DNA of 45,327 nt from Acidimicrobiales bacterium. GTDB taxonomy: Bacteria > Actinomycetota > Acidimicrobiia > Acidimicrobiales > RAAP-2. Shown here one piece after another: positions 36,816 to 45,161 of the stretch. Below the pieces are notes generated by a model. The model was given only the letters and a program-made list of their open reading frames with translations. It made no database searches and had not been told where the DNA came from. Within the stretch, counting starts at the first letter, position 1; the number at the start of each line of letters is the position of its first letter. Position numbers and translations under genes: made by a program. The stretch is taken from positions 1-45,327 of the forward strand of contig JASHUY010000131.1 in assembly GCA_030039755.1 (NCBI GenBank). The letters are read 5' to 3'.

Positions 36816-36832
36816 CCCAACCCCGGGTTGGG
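36816..36832. promoter_or_regulatory. Palindrome CCCAACCCCGGGTTGGG upstream of sufB
   Basis: CCCAAC-N5-GTTGGG, about 85 nt upstream of the sufB start. Confidence 0.4.
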
Positions 36833-36915
36833 GGGTGGGAGAGCTCCTCGACGGGACGTCCCAGCACCAGCACTCGGCGACGAGCGACCCGGCAAGCGCA
36901 AGGAGAGTCGACCGC

Positions 36916-39900
36916 ATGGCATCCGTGGATCTGGACCTCGGCCGCTACCAACTCGGATGGAGCGACGAGGAGGACTACGTCTTCAAGCCCAAGAAGGGGC
37001 TGAACGAGGAGATCGTCCGCGAGATGTCGGCGATGAAGCACGAGCCCGAGTGGATGCGCGACTTCCGGCTGAAGGCGTTGACGCGCTTCGAGAAGAAGCC
37101 CATGGCGCAATGGTTCGCGGTCAACATGCCGGACCTGGATTTCGACGACATCTACTACTACATCAAGCCCACCGGCGGGCAGGTGAAGGACTGGGAGGAG
37201 CTACCCGAGTCCATCAAGCGGACGTACGAGCGGTTGGGCATCCCCGAGGCCGAGCGCAAGTACCTCGCCGGAGTGACCGCGCAGTACGAGTGCTTGCGGG
37301 GCTCCACGCGCGTGTGGACCTCGCGGGGCATGGTCCCCATCAAGGAGATTGGGCCGGGGGATCGCGTGTTCGCCCTCGACCGGCGCACCCGGACCCTCGA
37401 GGTGGCCACGGTCGTGGCCGGCGGGCAGTCGGGGGAGAAGGAGATCTTCGAGATCACCGCTCGCGGCCGGACCATCGGCGCGTCCGGAAACCATCCCTTC
37501 CTGGTGTTGCGCGGCGGACGCCGTCCAGGTGCGCGCACGGCGCGTGACGTGGCCACGTGGGTGGCGGCCGAGGATCTCGCGGTCGGCGACCTCGTCGCGA
37601 TCGCGACCGACGTCCCCGAGTACGGCGTGCCCGCCCCGATGCTCGTGGACGGCGTGGACCTCGTGGACAGCGCCGACGGCGCCGGCACGGCAGCCGGGGT
37701 CACGCTCCCCCGGACCTCGAGCGACGACCTGTGCTGGTTCCTCGGGGTGTACCTGGGGAACGGCTACCTGCACCACCGTGGTCGGCACGTGTCCGTCGAG
37801 ATCGCCGTCGACCGGACCGACGAGAGGCTCGTTGCGGAGATCCGGCGGGTGGCGCACGAGCTGTTCGGACTGGACCTGCAGCCCAGCGGCGACGGGGACC
37901 TACTCCTTGGCGGCCCGACCGCCGCCGCCCTCGGGCGTTACCTGGAGCTGAACGGCTTCGCCGGGAGCTCGCTCGCCACGCGTCTCCCCGACTGGGTGTA
38001 CGGGCTTCCGCGATCGCAGCGGCTCTCACTCCTGAGGGGGCTGCTCGGCCCGGACGGCGGCATCCGTGACCATCCGAGCTCGAAGGACGCGACGCACTGC
38101 AGCGCGGGTGCGCAGCTGCTCTCCGACGTGGAGGAGCTGTCGGCCCTGTCGGGAGGCTCCGACCGCATACCGGCTGTCCCGGGGCACCCGGCGCTCACGG
38201 GCGAGATGCTCGGGATGCTCGGGTTCACGGAGGTGGAGCGGATCGAGCGGGCGGGCGTCGAGCCCGTCTACGACATCGAGGTCGCCGGGCACCACAATTT
38301 CGTCGCCGAGGGCTTCGTGGTGCACAACAGCGAAGTCGTCTTCCACCGGAACCGTGAAGACCTCGAAGCCCAGGGCGTGCTCTTCTGCGACATGGACACG
38401 GCCGTGCGCGAGTACCCCGACGTCGTGCGGAAGTGGTTCGGGACGGTGATCCCGCCGAACGACAACAAGTTCGCAGCCCTGAACTCTGCGGTGTGGTCGG
38501 GCGGTTCCTTCATCTACGTCCCGCCGGGCGTGAAGGTCGACATGCCCCTCCAGGCCTACTTCCGCATCAACGCCGAGAACATGGGCCAGTTCGAGCGGAC
38601 GCTCATCATCGCGGACGAAGGCTCGCAGGTGCACTACGTGGAGGGCTGCTCGGCGCCCGTGTACACCTCGGACTCGCTGCATTCGGCGGTCGTGGAGCTC
38701 ATCGCGCTTCCGGGCAGCCGGATCACCTACACCACCATCCAGAACTGGTCGAACAACGTCTACAACCTGGTGACCAAGCGCGCCCGCGCGGAGGCCGAGT
38801 CGCACGTCGAATGGATCGACGGCAACATCGGCTGCCTCGCGCAGGGGTCGCGGGTGACGACCCCGGCCGGGACGAAGCCCATCGAGCTGGTGTCACCCGG
38901 GGACCGCGTGCTCGCGTTCGACGAGGGCACCGGCGAGCTGTGCTTCCGAACCGTGACCGCCAAGCGGTTCTCGGGGTACCAGCCGGTGCGCGAGGTCCGC
39001 GTCGGTGCGCGATCGCTCCGGGTCACCGACAACCACCCCTTCTACTCGTATGGCCACGACCCGGACCACTCGTATCGCCACGACCCGGAGCGGGCGGAGG
39101 AGTCCGGGCGGTACCGGCCGGCGTACGTACGCGCCGACGAGCTGACCCATGCGATCGTCCCGGTGACGTCGGTCGACTACGGCCACCCGCACAAGCTCGA
39201 GCGGTCCGAGATCGAGGAGACCACCGGAGACCTCATGTGGTTGTTCGGCCTCTTCGTCGGGGCCGGCTCGATCGAGCGTGAACCGGCGCAGAACCGTGGT
39301 CGTCGCTCGGCACGCGTGACGTTCTCCACGCCCGGTGACGACCGCGCCAGGCCGCGGCTGCTCGAGGTCGTGCGTCAACTGCTCCCCGGGGTCGCCCACG
39401 AGGAGGGGCGCGACGGGATGAGCGTGCGCTGGGCGAGCGTCGAGCTGGCGGAGCTGTTCGAGCTGAACGGCTTCGCGACAGGGGCGGTCCGCAAGCGGGT
39501 GCCCGGCTGGGCCCTGGACCTGCCGGAGGACCAGCGCCTCGCGTTCGTGGCCGGCTTCCTCGACTCCGGCGGCCGCGCGCCCGAGGAACGCCGCGGCTTC
39601 TCGATCGAGTCGGAGAGCCGGGCCCTGCTCCAGGAGGTCGCACAGGTCCTCACGTCGCTCGGCGTTCCGTGCCGGATCCACGACGAGGAGGACGCCGACG
39701 GTCCGATCGGGATCGTCGGTCACGAGCCCCGGCGCAGTGGAAGCCACCGGCTCGACCTCAGGGCGGACGTCCGGCTGGTCGGAATGGTGAGCGAGCCGTT
39801 GCGCGCTGGGGCGGCACGGCGGCCGGCGCCGTCGGACGAGCGGTTCCGCAGGGTCGGCCGATCCGCCGTCGCGCTCCCGCGCTCGGTCGAGGTCCGTCCG

Positions 39901-40518
39901 GTGGAGGTGAACGAGGGTGCGGTCCTCGCGCCGACCTGGGACATCGAGGTCGAGGGGACGGGGAACTTCGTCTCGGAAGGGTTCATCGTCCACAACTCCC
40001 GCCTGACCATGAAGTACCCGTCGGTCTACCTCGTGGGGCCAAAGGCGTCCGGCGAGGTGCTTTCCGTCGCGTACGCGGGGCCGGGGCAGCACCAGGACGC
40101 AGGGGCCAAGATGATCCACGCCGCCCCGGAGACGACGTCGACCATCGTGTCGAAGTCGATCTCCAAGGACGGCGGCGTCACCACCTACCGGGGCCTCGTC
40201 CACGTCGACCCGGACGCGAAGGCCTCCAAGTCGTTCGTGCGCTGCGACGCGCTGCTGCTCGACGACGAATCGGTCTCGGAGACCAAGCCGTACATGGAGG
40301 TCGGGGAGCAGGACGCGCAGATCGGCCACGAGGCGACGGTGTCCAAGGTCGGCGACGACCAGCTCTTCTACCTGATGAGCCGCGGGCTCACCGAGAGCCA
40401 GGCGATGGGGATGATCGTGAACGGCTTCATCGAGCCCGTCACCCGGACCCTGCCGATGGAGTACGCGGTCGAGTGGAGCCGGCTCATCGAATTGCAGATG
40501 GAAGGATCGGTCGGTTGA
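36916..40518 (+). CDS. sufB: Fe-S cluster assembly protein SufB interrupted by two inteins (1200 aa precursor, about 466 aa extein)
   Basis: SufB extein segments (YQLGWSDEEDYVFKPKKGL; SEVVFHRNREDLEAQGV; SRLTMKYPSVYLVGPKASGEVLSVAYAG) continuous around two intein blocks. Confidence 0.97.
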   Translation: MASVDLDLGRYQLGWSDEEDYVFKPKKGLNEEIVREMSAMKHEPEWMRDFRLKALTRFEKKPMAQWFAVNMPDLDFDDIYYYIKPTGGQVKDWEELPESIKRTYERLGIPEAERKYLAGVTAQYECLRGSTRVWTSRGMVPIKEIGPGDRVFALDRRTRTLEVATVVAGGQSGEKEIFEITARGRTIGASGNHPFLVLRGGRRPGARTARDVATWVAAEDLAVGDLVAIATDVPEYGVPAPMLVDGVDLVDSADGAGTAAGVTLPRTSSDDLCWFLGVYLGNGYLHHRGRHVSVEIAVDRTDERLVAEIRRVAHELFGLDLQPSGDGDLLLGGPTAAALGRYLELNGFAGSSLATRLPDWVYGLPRSQRLSLLRGLLGPDGGIRDHPSSKDATHCSAGAQLLSDVEELSALSGGSDRIPAVPGHPALTGEMLGMLGFTEVERIERAGVEPVYDIEVAGHHNFVAEGFVVHNSEVVFHRNREDLEAQGVLFCDMDTAVREYPDVVRKWFGTVIPPNDNKFAALNSAVWSGGSFIYVPPGVKVDMPLQAYFRINAENMGQFERTLIIADEGSQVHYVEGCSAPVYTSDSLHSAVVELIALPGSRITYTTIQNWSNNVYNLVTKRARAEAESHVEWIDGNIGCLAQGSRVTTPAGTKPIELVSPGDRVLAFDEGTGELCFRTVTAKRFSGYQPVREVRVGARSLRVTDNHPFYSYGHDPDHSYRHDPERAEESGRYRPAYVRADELTHAIVPVTSVDYGHPHKLERSEIEETTGDLMWLFGLFVGAGSIEREPAQNRGRRSARVTFSTPGDDRARPRLLEVVRQLLPGVAHEEGRDGMSVRWASVELAELFELNGFATGAVRKRVPGWALDLPEDQRLAFVAGFLDSGGRAPEERRGFSIESESRALLQEVAQVLTSLGVPCRIHDEEDADGPIGIVGHEPRRSGSHRLDLRADVRLVGMVSEPLRAGAARRPAPSDERFRRVGRSAVALPRSVEVRPVEVNEGAVLAPTWDIEVEGTGNFVSEGFIVHNSRLTMKYPSVYLVGPKASGEVLSVAYAGPGQHQDAGAKMIHAAPETTSTIVSKSISKDGGVTTYRGLVHVDPDAKASKSFVRCDALLLDDESVSETKPYMEVGEQDAQIGHEATVSKVGDDQLFYLMSRGLTESQAMGMIVNGFIEPVTRTLPMEYAVEWSRLIELQMEGSVG
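37291..38328 (+). mobile_element. Intein 1 in SufB (346 aa)
   Basis: Starts CLRGSTRVWT, block B GNHPFLV, DOD-like LCWFLGVYLGNGYL and LLRGLLGPDGG, ends YDIEVAGHHNFVAEGFVVHN|S; exteins TAQYE|SEVVF. Confidence 0.95.
38833..39996 (+). mobile_element. Intein 2 in SufB (388 aa)
   Basis: Starts CLAQGSRVTTPAG, block B TDNHPFYS, degenerate DOD LMWLFGLFVGAGSI and LAFVAGFLDSGG, ends WDIEVEGTGNFVSEGFIVHN|S; exteins DGNIG|SRLTMKYP. Confidence 0.95.
39044..39091. repeat. 24-bp tandem duplication inside intein 2
   Basis: actcgtatggccacgacccggacc / actcgtatcgccacgacccggagc, 22/24 identical; encodes YGHDPDHS-YRHDPE. Confidence 0.95.
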
Positions 40519-40626
40519 CGGGCTGTCGGCGTGCCGGACCGGCGCGCCCCACTCCGCCGGCGGCGCGCGGCACGGACGCGGGGACGTCGGCCTTGGCGGC
40601 GGCGACCACCGTGAGGAGGACGTACC

Positions 40627-40974
40627 GTGCCGATGCGTGAGGAGTGCAAGCACTTTCAGAGCCGCACGTACGCCTCCGGCGAGGTGGCGCGCTTTTGCGT
40701 CCTCGATCTCGCGCCGGAGGCTCCCTGGCGGTGCCCCGACGACTGCAAGGCCTACGAGCGACGGGTGGCCGATGTCGGCTGGGTGCACGGCAGTCTCGTG
40801 GAGCCCCCGGTGGAAGACGAGCCGTCATTCTCCGGCGAGGACATCTCGATCCTCGAGGACGCAGAGAGCATCGTCAGCGCGATCGCTCCCGAGGCGTTGG
40901 CCGAGGCGAGGGCAGAGGACGCCCGCCGCGAGAAGCGTGCCGCCGCGAAGCGGTGGTGGCGACGCAAGCGCTGA
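40627..40974 (+). CDS. Hypothetical 4-Cys protein in suf operon
   Basis: 115 aa between sufB and sufD; C-X16-C-X11-C-X3-C in CKHFQSRTYASGEVARFCVLDLAPEAPWRCPDDC; basic C-terminus. Confidence 0.75.
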   Translation: MPMREECKHFQSRTYASGEVARFCVLDLAPEAPWRCPDDCKAYERRVADVGWVHGSLVEPPVEDEPSFSGEDISILEDAESIVSAIAPEALAEARAEDARREKRAAAKRWWRRKR

Positions 40975-41153
40975 ACGCGCCGAGCGACGTGGGGTCGGTG
41001 CGGACGGGATCGGGGTGACGACGGCGACGGGCCTCGCCGGTACACTGCCCGTCACCGCGACGATGACCGGATGCCTGCCCGCGTGCCCACGACGATGAGA
41101 TTTGCAACAGCTGCGCTGAACACGAGAACCACCGGACCACGAAGGCCGGCGGC

Positions 41154-42527
41154 GTGAGCGCGTTCACCGCCGATCGTGCGGCTGCGCTGGGGGGGCCCGC
41201 GTGGCTGCGGAAACGCAGGAGCGAGGCGTTCGAGGACCTCGCCGTGATGCCGATGCCCTCCGAGAAGGAGGAGGTCTGGCGCTACACGCCCATCGACGAG
41301 CTGCGCCTCGACGAGTACGCGCCGCGCTCGGGCGCAAGCTCCCTTGGCGCGCTCGGGAGCGCCTTCGTCGACGGCGTGGCCGGCGACCTCGCGGCACACG
41401 CCGCGCTCGTCACCGCCGTCGACGGGCGCGCCGTCGCGGTGGAACGGCGGTCGCTCCCGGAGACCGTCCGCGTCGGAGGTCTCGACGTGCTCGCCGACAC
41501 CGGGGAGATCCTCGGACAGGTCCTCGCCGGCGGGGACGCGCTCGTCAGACTGAACGACGCGTTCCATCCCGATGTGGTCGTGCTCGACGTGCCCCCGCGG
41601 GTGGAAGTCGACGCCCCCGTCGTGGTCGTCCACTGGTGCACTTCCGGTGACCTCGAGCCGGACGGGACCGACGGCGGGCAGGCGGAGGAGGGATGGCCCG
41701 CGAGCTTCCCGCGCACGGTGGTGCGGCTCGGGGCGGGGGCGAGCGCGCAGGTGGTGGAGGTCGTGGCCGGTGTGGCCGGCGGACGGGGCCTCGTCGTCCC
41801 GATCACCGAGCTGGCCGCCGGCGAGGGGTCCCGGCTCTCGTACGCCGCGCTGCAGGTGCTCGGGACCGACGTCTGGCACATCTCGCGCCTCGCGGCGGTG
41901 GCCGGCAGGGACGCGACGCTGCGGACGTTCACGGTCGGGCTCGGCGGCGCCTACGACCGATCCCGCACGGACGCGCTCGCGGAAGGCCCGGGGTCGACCA
42001 CCGAGCTGCGTTCCGCCTACCTCGGCACCGGCTCCCAGATCCACGACATCCGCACGTTGCAGGACCACGCCGCGGCGCACACGACGAGCGACCTTCTGTG
42101 CAAAGGCGCCGTGGCCGGGACCTCGCGGTCCGTCTACAGCGGGCTGATCCGGGTGCGGCGTGGGGCCGTGCGCACCAACGCGTTCCAGACGAACCACAAC
42201 CTCGTGCTCGAGGAGGGTGCTCACGCCGACTCGGTCCCGAACCTCGACATCGAGGAGAACGACGTGCGGTGCAGCCACGCCTCGACCGTCGGGCCCGTGG
42301 ACGGGGACCAGCGCTACTACCTCGAGTCGCGGGGGATCCCGCCCGCCCGCGCGGAGCAGCTGATCGTGCTGGGCTTCTTCGACGACATCGTGCAGCGGTC
42401 GCCCGTGCCGGCTCTCGTCCCTCGACTGCGACGGGAGGTAGGGCTGCGGCTCACGAGCACGTTGGAGCTGGATCCGGAGGGGGCCGACCTGCCGCGCACC
42501 GGCCGCGAGGGTGCGGACCATGGGTGA
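41154..42527 (+). CDS. sufD: Fe-S cluster assembly protein SufD
   Basis: PSEKEEVWRYTPIDEL, TSRSVYSGLIRVRRGAVRTNAFQTNHNLVLEEGAHADSVPNLDIEENDVRCSHASTVG. Confidence 0.92.
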   Translation: MSAFTADRAAALGGPAWLRKRRSEAFEDLAVMPMPSEKEEVWRYTPIDELRLDEYAPRSGASSLGALGSAFVDGVAGDLAAHAALVTAVDGRAVAVERRSLPETVRVGGLDVLADTGEILGQVLAGGDALVRLNDAFHPDVVVLDVPPRVEVDAPVVVVHWCTSGDLEPDGTDGGQAEEGWPASFPRTVVRLGAGASAQVVEVVAGVAGGRGLVVPITELAAGEGSRLSYAALQVLGTDVWHISRLAAVAGRDATLRTFTVGLGGAYDRSRTDALAEGPGSTTELRSAYLGTGSQIHDIRTLQDHAAAHTTSDLLCKGAVAGTSRSVYSGLIRVRRGAVRTNAFQTNHNLVLEEGAHADSVPNLDIEENDVRCSHASTVGPVDGDQRYYLESRGIPPARAEQLIVLGFFDDIVQRSPVPALVPRLRREVGLRLTSTLELDPEGADLPRTGREGADHG

Positions 42528-42837
42528 GCGCGTCGTCCTGTTGCGGCGCGACGAGCTCGCGAGCGGGGAGGTCCGTCGCTTCGACGTCGGCGAGCACCGC
42601 ATCGCGCTCGTGCGGATCGACGACGACTTCTACGCGATCGGAGACCGCTGCAGCCACGAGGACTATTCGTTGGCCGAGGGCGAGGTGTGGGCGGACGAAC
42701 GCGAGCTCGAGTGCCCGCGGCACGGCAGCACCTTCGACCTGACGACGGGCGAACCGTGCTCCCTCCCGGCGACCAAGCCGGTCCCCGTCTACCAGGTCGA
42801 GGTCGACGGCGACGAGGTCGCGGTGGTGCTCCCGTGA
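42520..42837 (+). CDS. Rieske-type [2Fe-2S] ferredoxin
   Basis: CSHEDYSLAEGEV...LECPRHGSTFDLTTG (CxH-CxxH). Confidence 0.92.
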   Translation: MGERVVLLRRDELASGEVRRFDVGEHRIALVRIDDDFYAIGDRCSHEDYSLAEGEVWADERELECPRHGSTFDLTTGEPCSLPATKPVPVYQVEVDGDEVAVVLP

Positions 42838-42880
42838 CCGCCGCGCAGCATGGTCTCTCGGCTGGGGCGGGGTGTCGGGG

Positions 42881-43654
42881 ATGAGCCTGCTCCAAGTGGA
42901 GGGTCTGCACGCCTCTGCCGGCAACCGCGAGGTCGTCCGTGGCGTCGACCTTCGTGTGGAGAGCGGCGAGGTGCACGTCATCATGGGCCCCAACGGCTCG
43001 GGGAAGAGCACGCTCGCGCACGCGCTGATGGGCCGCCCGGGCGCGTCGATCACCTCGGGGAGCATCCGGATCGACGACACGGAGCTCGTCGGCCTGCCGG
43101 CCTGGCAGCGTGCGCGGGCCGGGCTGTTCCTCGCGCTCCAACACCCGATCGAGGTGCCGGGCGTCCTCCTCGAGGCCGCACTGGCGGAGGCACGTGCCGA
43201 CACACGCGCCGCGGAGGCGCGTGCCGACACGGGCGCCGCGGAGGCGCGTGCACGATTGCGCGACGAAGCTGCCGCGATCGGGTTCGACGAGCGGCTCCTG
43301 CGCCGGCCGCTGAACGTGGACCTCTCCGGTGGCGAGCGCAAGCGCAACGAGGTTCTCCAGCTCGCAGTGTTGCGACCGAAGTTCGCGGTGCTCGACGAGA
43401 TCGACTCCGGCCTCGACGTGGACGCGGTACGGGTGGTCGCGCAGCGTATCGAGCGCGCCACGTCCGAGTGGGGCCTCGGCGTGGTGGCGGTCACGCACTT
43501 TCACCGCTTGCTGCGCCAGCTGCGCGCCGACAAGGTGTACGTGCTCGTCGACGGGAGGATCGTGGCGAGCGGTGGCGCCGAGCTTGCAGAAGAGCTCGAA
43601 CGCACGGGTTACCGCGCGTACGGGGCCGAAGAAGGAAACGAAGGAGCGGCCTGA
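42881..43654 (+). CDS. sufC: Fe-S cluster assembly ATPase SufC
   Basis: MGPNGSGKST, LSGGERKRNEVLQLAVLRPKFAVLDEIDSGLDVDAV; GTG 42872 is an alternative start. Confidence 0.93.
   Translation: MSLLQVEGLHASAGNREVVRGVDLRVESGEVHVIMGPNGSGKSTLAHALMGRPGASITSGSIRIDDTELVGLPAWQRARAGLFLALQHPIEVPGVLLEAALAEARADTRAAEARADTGAAEARARLRDEAAAIGFDERLLRRPLNVDLSGGERKRNEVLQLAVLRPKFAVLDEIDSGLDVDAVRVVAQRIERATSEWGLGVVAVTHFHRLLRQLRADKVYVLVDGRIVASGGAELAEELERTGYRAYGAEEGNEGAA
43184..43255. repeat. 27-bp tandem repeat (about 2.7 copies) in sufC encoding AEARADT(R/G)A
   Basis: gcggaggcacgtgccgacacacgcgcc / gcggaggcgcgtgccgacacgggcgcc / gcggaggcgcgtgca. Confidence 0.95.
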
Positions 43655-43741
43655 GCTTCGTCGCAGCTCACACGGGAGTTCCTCGCGTGATTCCGCTGAT
43701 GTGACGTCGTTTTGCGGACGGCGAGCGGTACCCTTTGAGTG

Positions 43742-45112
43742 ATGGGCATCCGCCGCAGAGGCGAGACGCCCGACCCTTCGGAACGCGGATTGCGCGCGTT
43801 GGGCGATCAGGTCGAAGGGCGGGCGCGCGGCGAACGGGTCGCGACGGGCGATGTCGCCGGCGGTGAGCGGCTGCGCGCGTTGGGCGACGCGATCGACCGC
43901 CACGCCAAGGGCCGACCGAGCGCGCCCGGACGCAGACGCACACGCAAGCCTTGGAGCACCCGCCGGAAGGTCCTCACGCCGCTCGTCGCGCTTCTCGTGC
44001 TCGCGCTCGTCGCCGTGGGCGGGCTGTACGCGTACGCCCGTTACCGTTACGGCCAGATCGAGAAGGTCACGGTCGCGTACCTGCGTCCGGTCCCGAGCGG
44101 GCAGCCGTTCAACCTGCTCGTCATCGGCTCGGACTCGAGGCTGGGCGCCAAGGCGTCGACAGGGGTGGGCACGTCGACAGAGGTGACCGGCCAGCGGAGC
44201 GACGTGGTGATGATCTGGCACGTCGTCCCCGCCACCAAGACGATCACGATCCTCTCGATCCCGAGGGACACGATGACCCAGATGGTCGGCGAGGGTGCCA
44301 CGGAGTTCGGGCGCTTCAACCGCATCAATGCGTCGTACAACAGCGGCCCGAGCCTTCTGGTCGAGACCATCGAGGACAACTTCGGGATCCCGATCAACCA
44401 CGTGGTCGAGGTGGACTTCTCCGGCTTCAAGGGCGCGGTCAACGCCGTCGGAGGCGTCTACATGGACTTTCGTTACCCCGCGCGCGATGCCTGGTCCGGC
44501 CTCGACGTCACCACCACGGGGTGCAAGCTGCTCGACGGGACAGAAGCGCTCGCGGTCGCCCGCAGCCGCCACTATCAGTACGAGGTCGACGGCCAGTGGA
44601 TCGACACACCGGTCGGCGACCTCGGGCGCATCAAGCGGCAGGACGCGTTTCTCCGGGCACTGGTGGACGCGGCCAAACGGGGGCTGAACCCGCTCAAGCT
44701 CAACGCGTTCCTGGGCTCGATTCCGCAGGGTCTCGTCATCGACAAGACGTTCTCGCTCGACGACATGCTGCACCTCGTCGTGGACTTCCACTCGCTCACA
44801 CCCGACGCGATCACCACCTACACGCTCCCGACGACCACAATCGGGGCGGTGACACCGTGGGGTGACGTCCTCTTCGTGAACCAGCCCGCGGATCAGGATC
44901 TGCTCACGAAGATCTTCGGGAGCGAGCTCTTCCCCCCCGTCGCACCGCCGCCCGGGACGACACTGCAGCCCGAGTACCCGCCGGCCGTCTCCGCGTCCGT
45001 TTCCCACGGAGACGCCGAGGCGACGGTCGGCCCGGGTGCCGCCACGGTGTCAACCACGGTCACCTCGCCGAACGCCACCCCGACATTCGACCCGACCCCC
45101 TGCACGCCCTGA
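43742..45112 (+). CDS. LytR-CpsA-Psr (LCP) family protein
   Basis: TM segment then LLVIGSDSR, RSDVVMIWHVVPATKTITILSIPRDT, NRINASYNSGP, ARSRHYQYE. Confidence 0.9.
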   Translation: MGIRRRGETPDPSERGLRALGDQVEGRARGERVATGDVAGGERLRALGDAIDRHAKGRPSAPGRRRTRKPWSTRRKVLTPLVALLVLALVAVGGLYAYARYRYGQIEKVTVAYLRPVPSGQPFNLLVIGSDSRLGAKASTGVGTSTEVTGQRSDVVMIWHVVPATKTITILSIPRDTMTQMVGEGATEFGRFNRINASYNSGPSLLVETIEDNFGIPINHVVEVDFSGFKGAVNAVGGVYMDFRYPARDAWSGLDVTTTGCKLLDGTEALAVARSRHYQYEVDGQWIDTPVGDLGRIKRQDAFLRALVDAAKRGLNPLKLNAFLGSIPQGLVIDKTFSLDDMLHLVVDFHSLTPDAITTYTLPTTTIGAVTPWGDVLFVNQPADQDLLTKIFGSELFPPVAPPPGTTLQPEYPPAVSASVSHGDAEATVGPGAATVSTTVTSPNATPTFDPTPCTP

Positions 45113-45161
45113 ACGACCTGACCACCCTGGACGGCATCCGACCGCCGACCGGCCCGTCTCT

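Noticed and set aside
37291-39996. SufB as a frameshifted or chimeric gene with foreign insertions
   Set aside because: Both insertions have complete intein end motifs and extein sequence rejoins exactly at known SufB sequence, so protein splicing is the better explanation.
42317-45007. 896-aa minus-strand ORF opposite sufD/Rieske/sufC/LCP
   Set aside because: Antisense to four recognisable genes.
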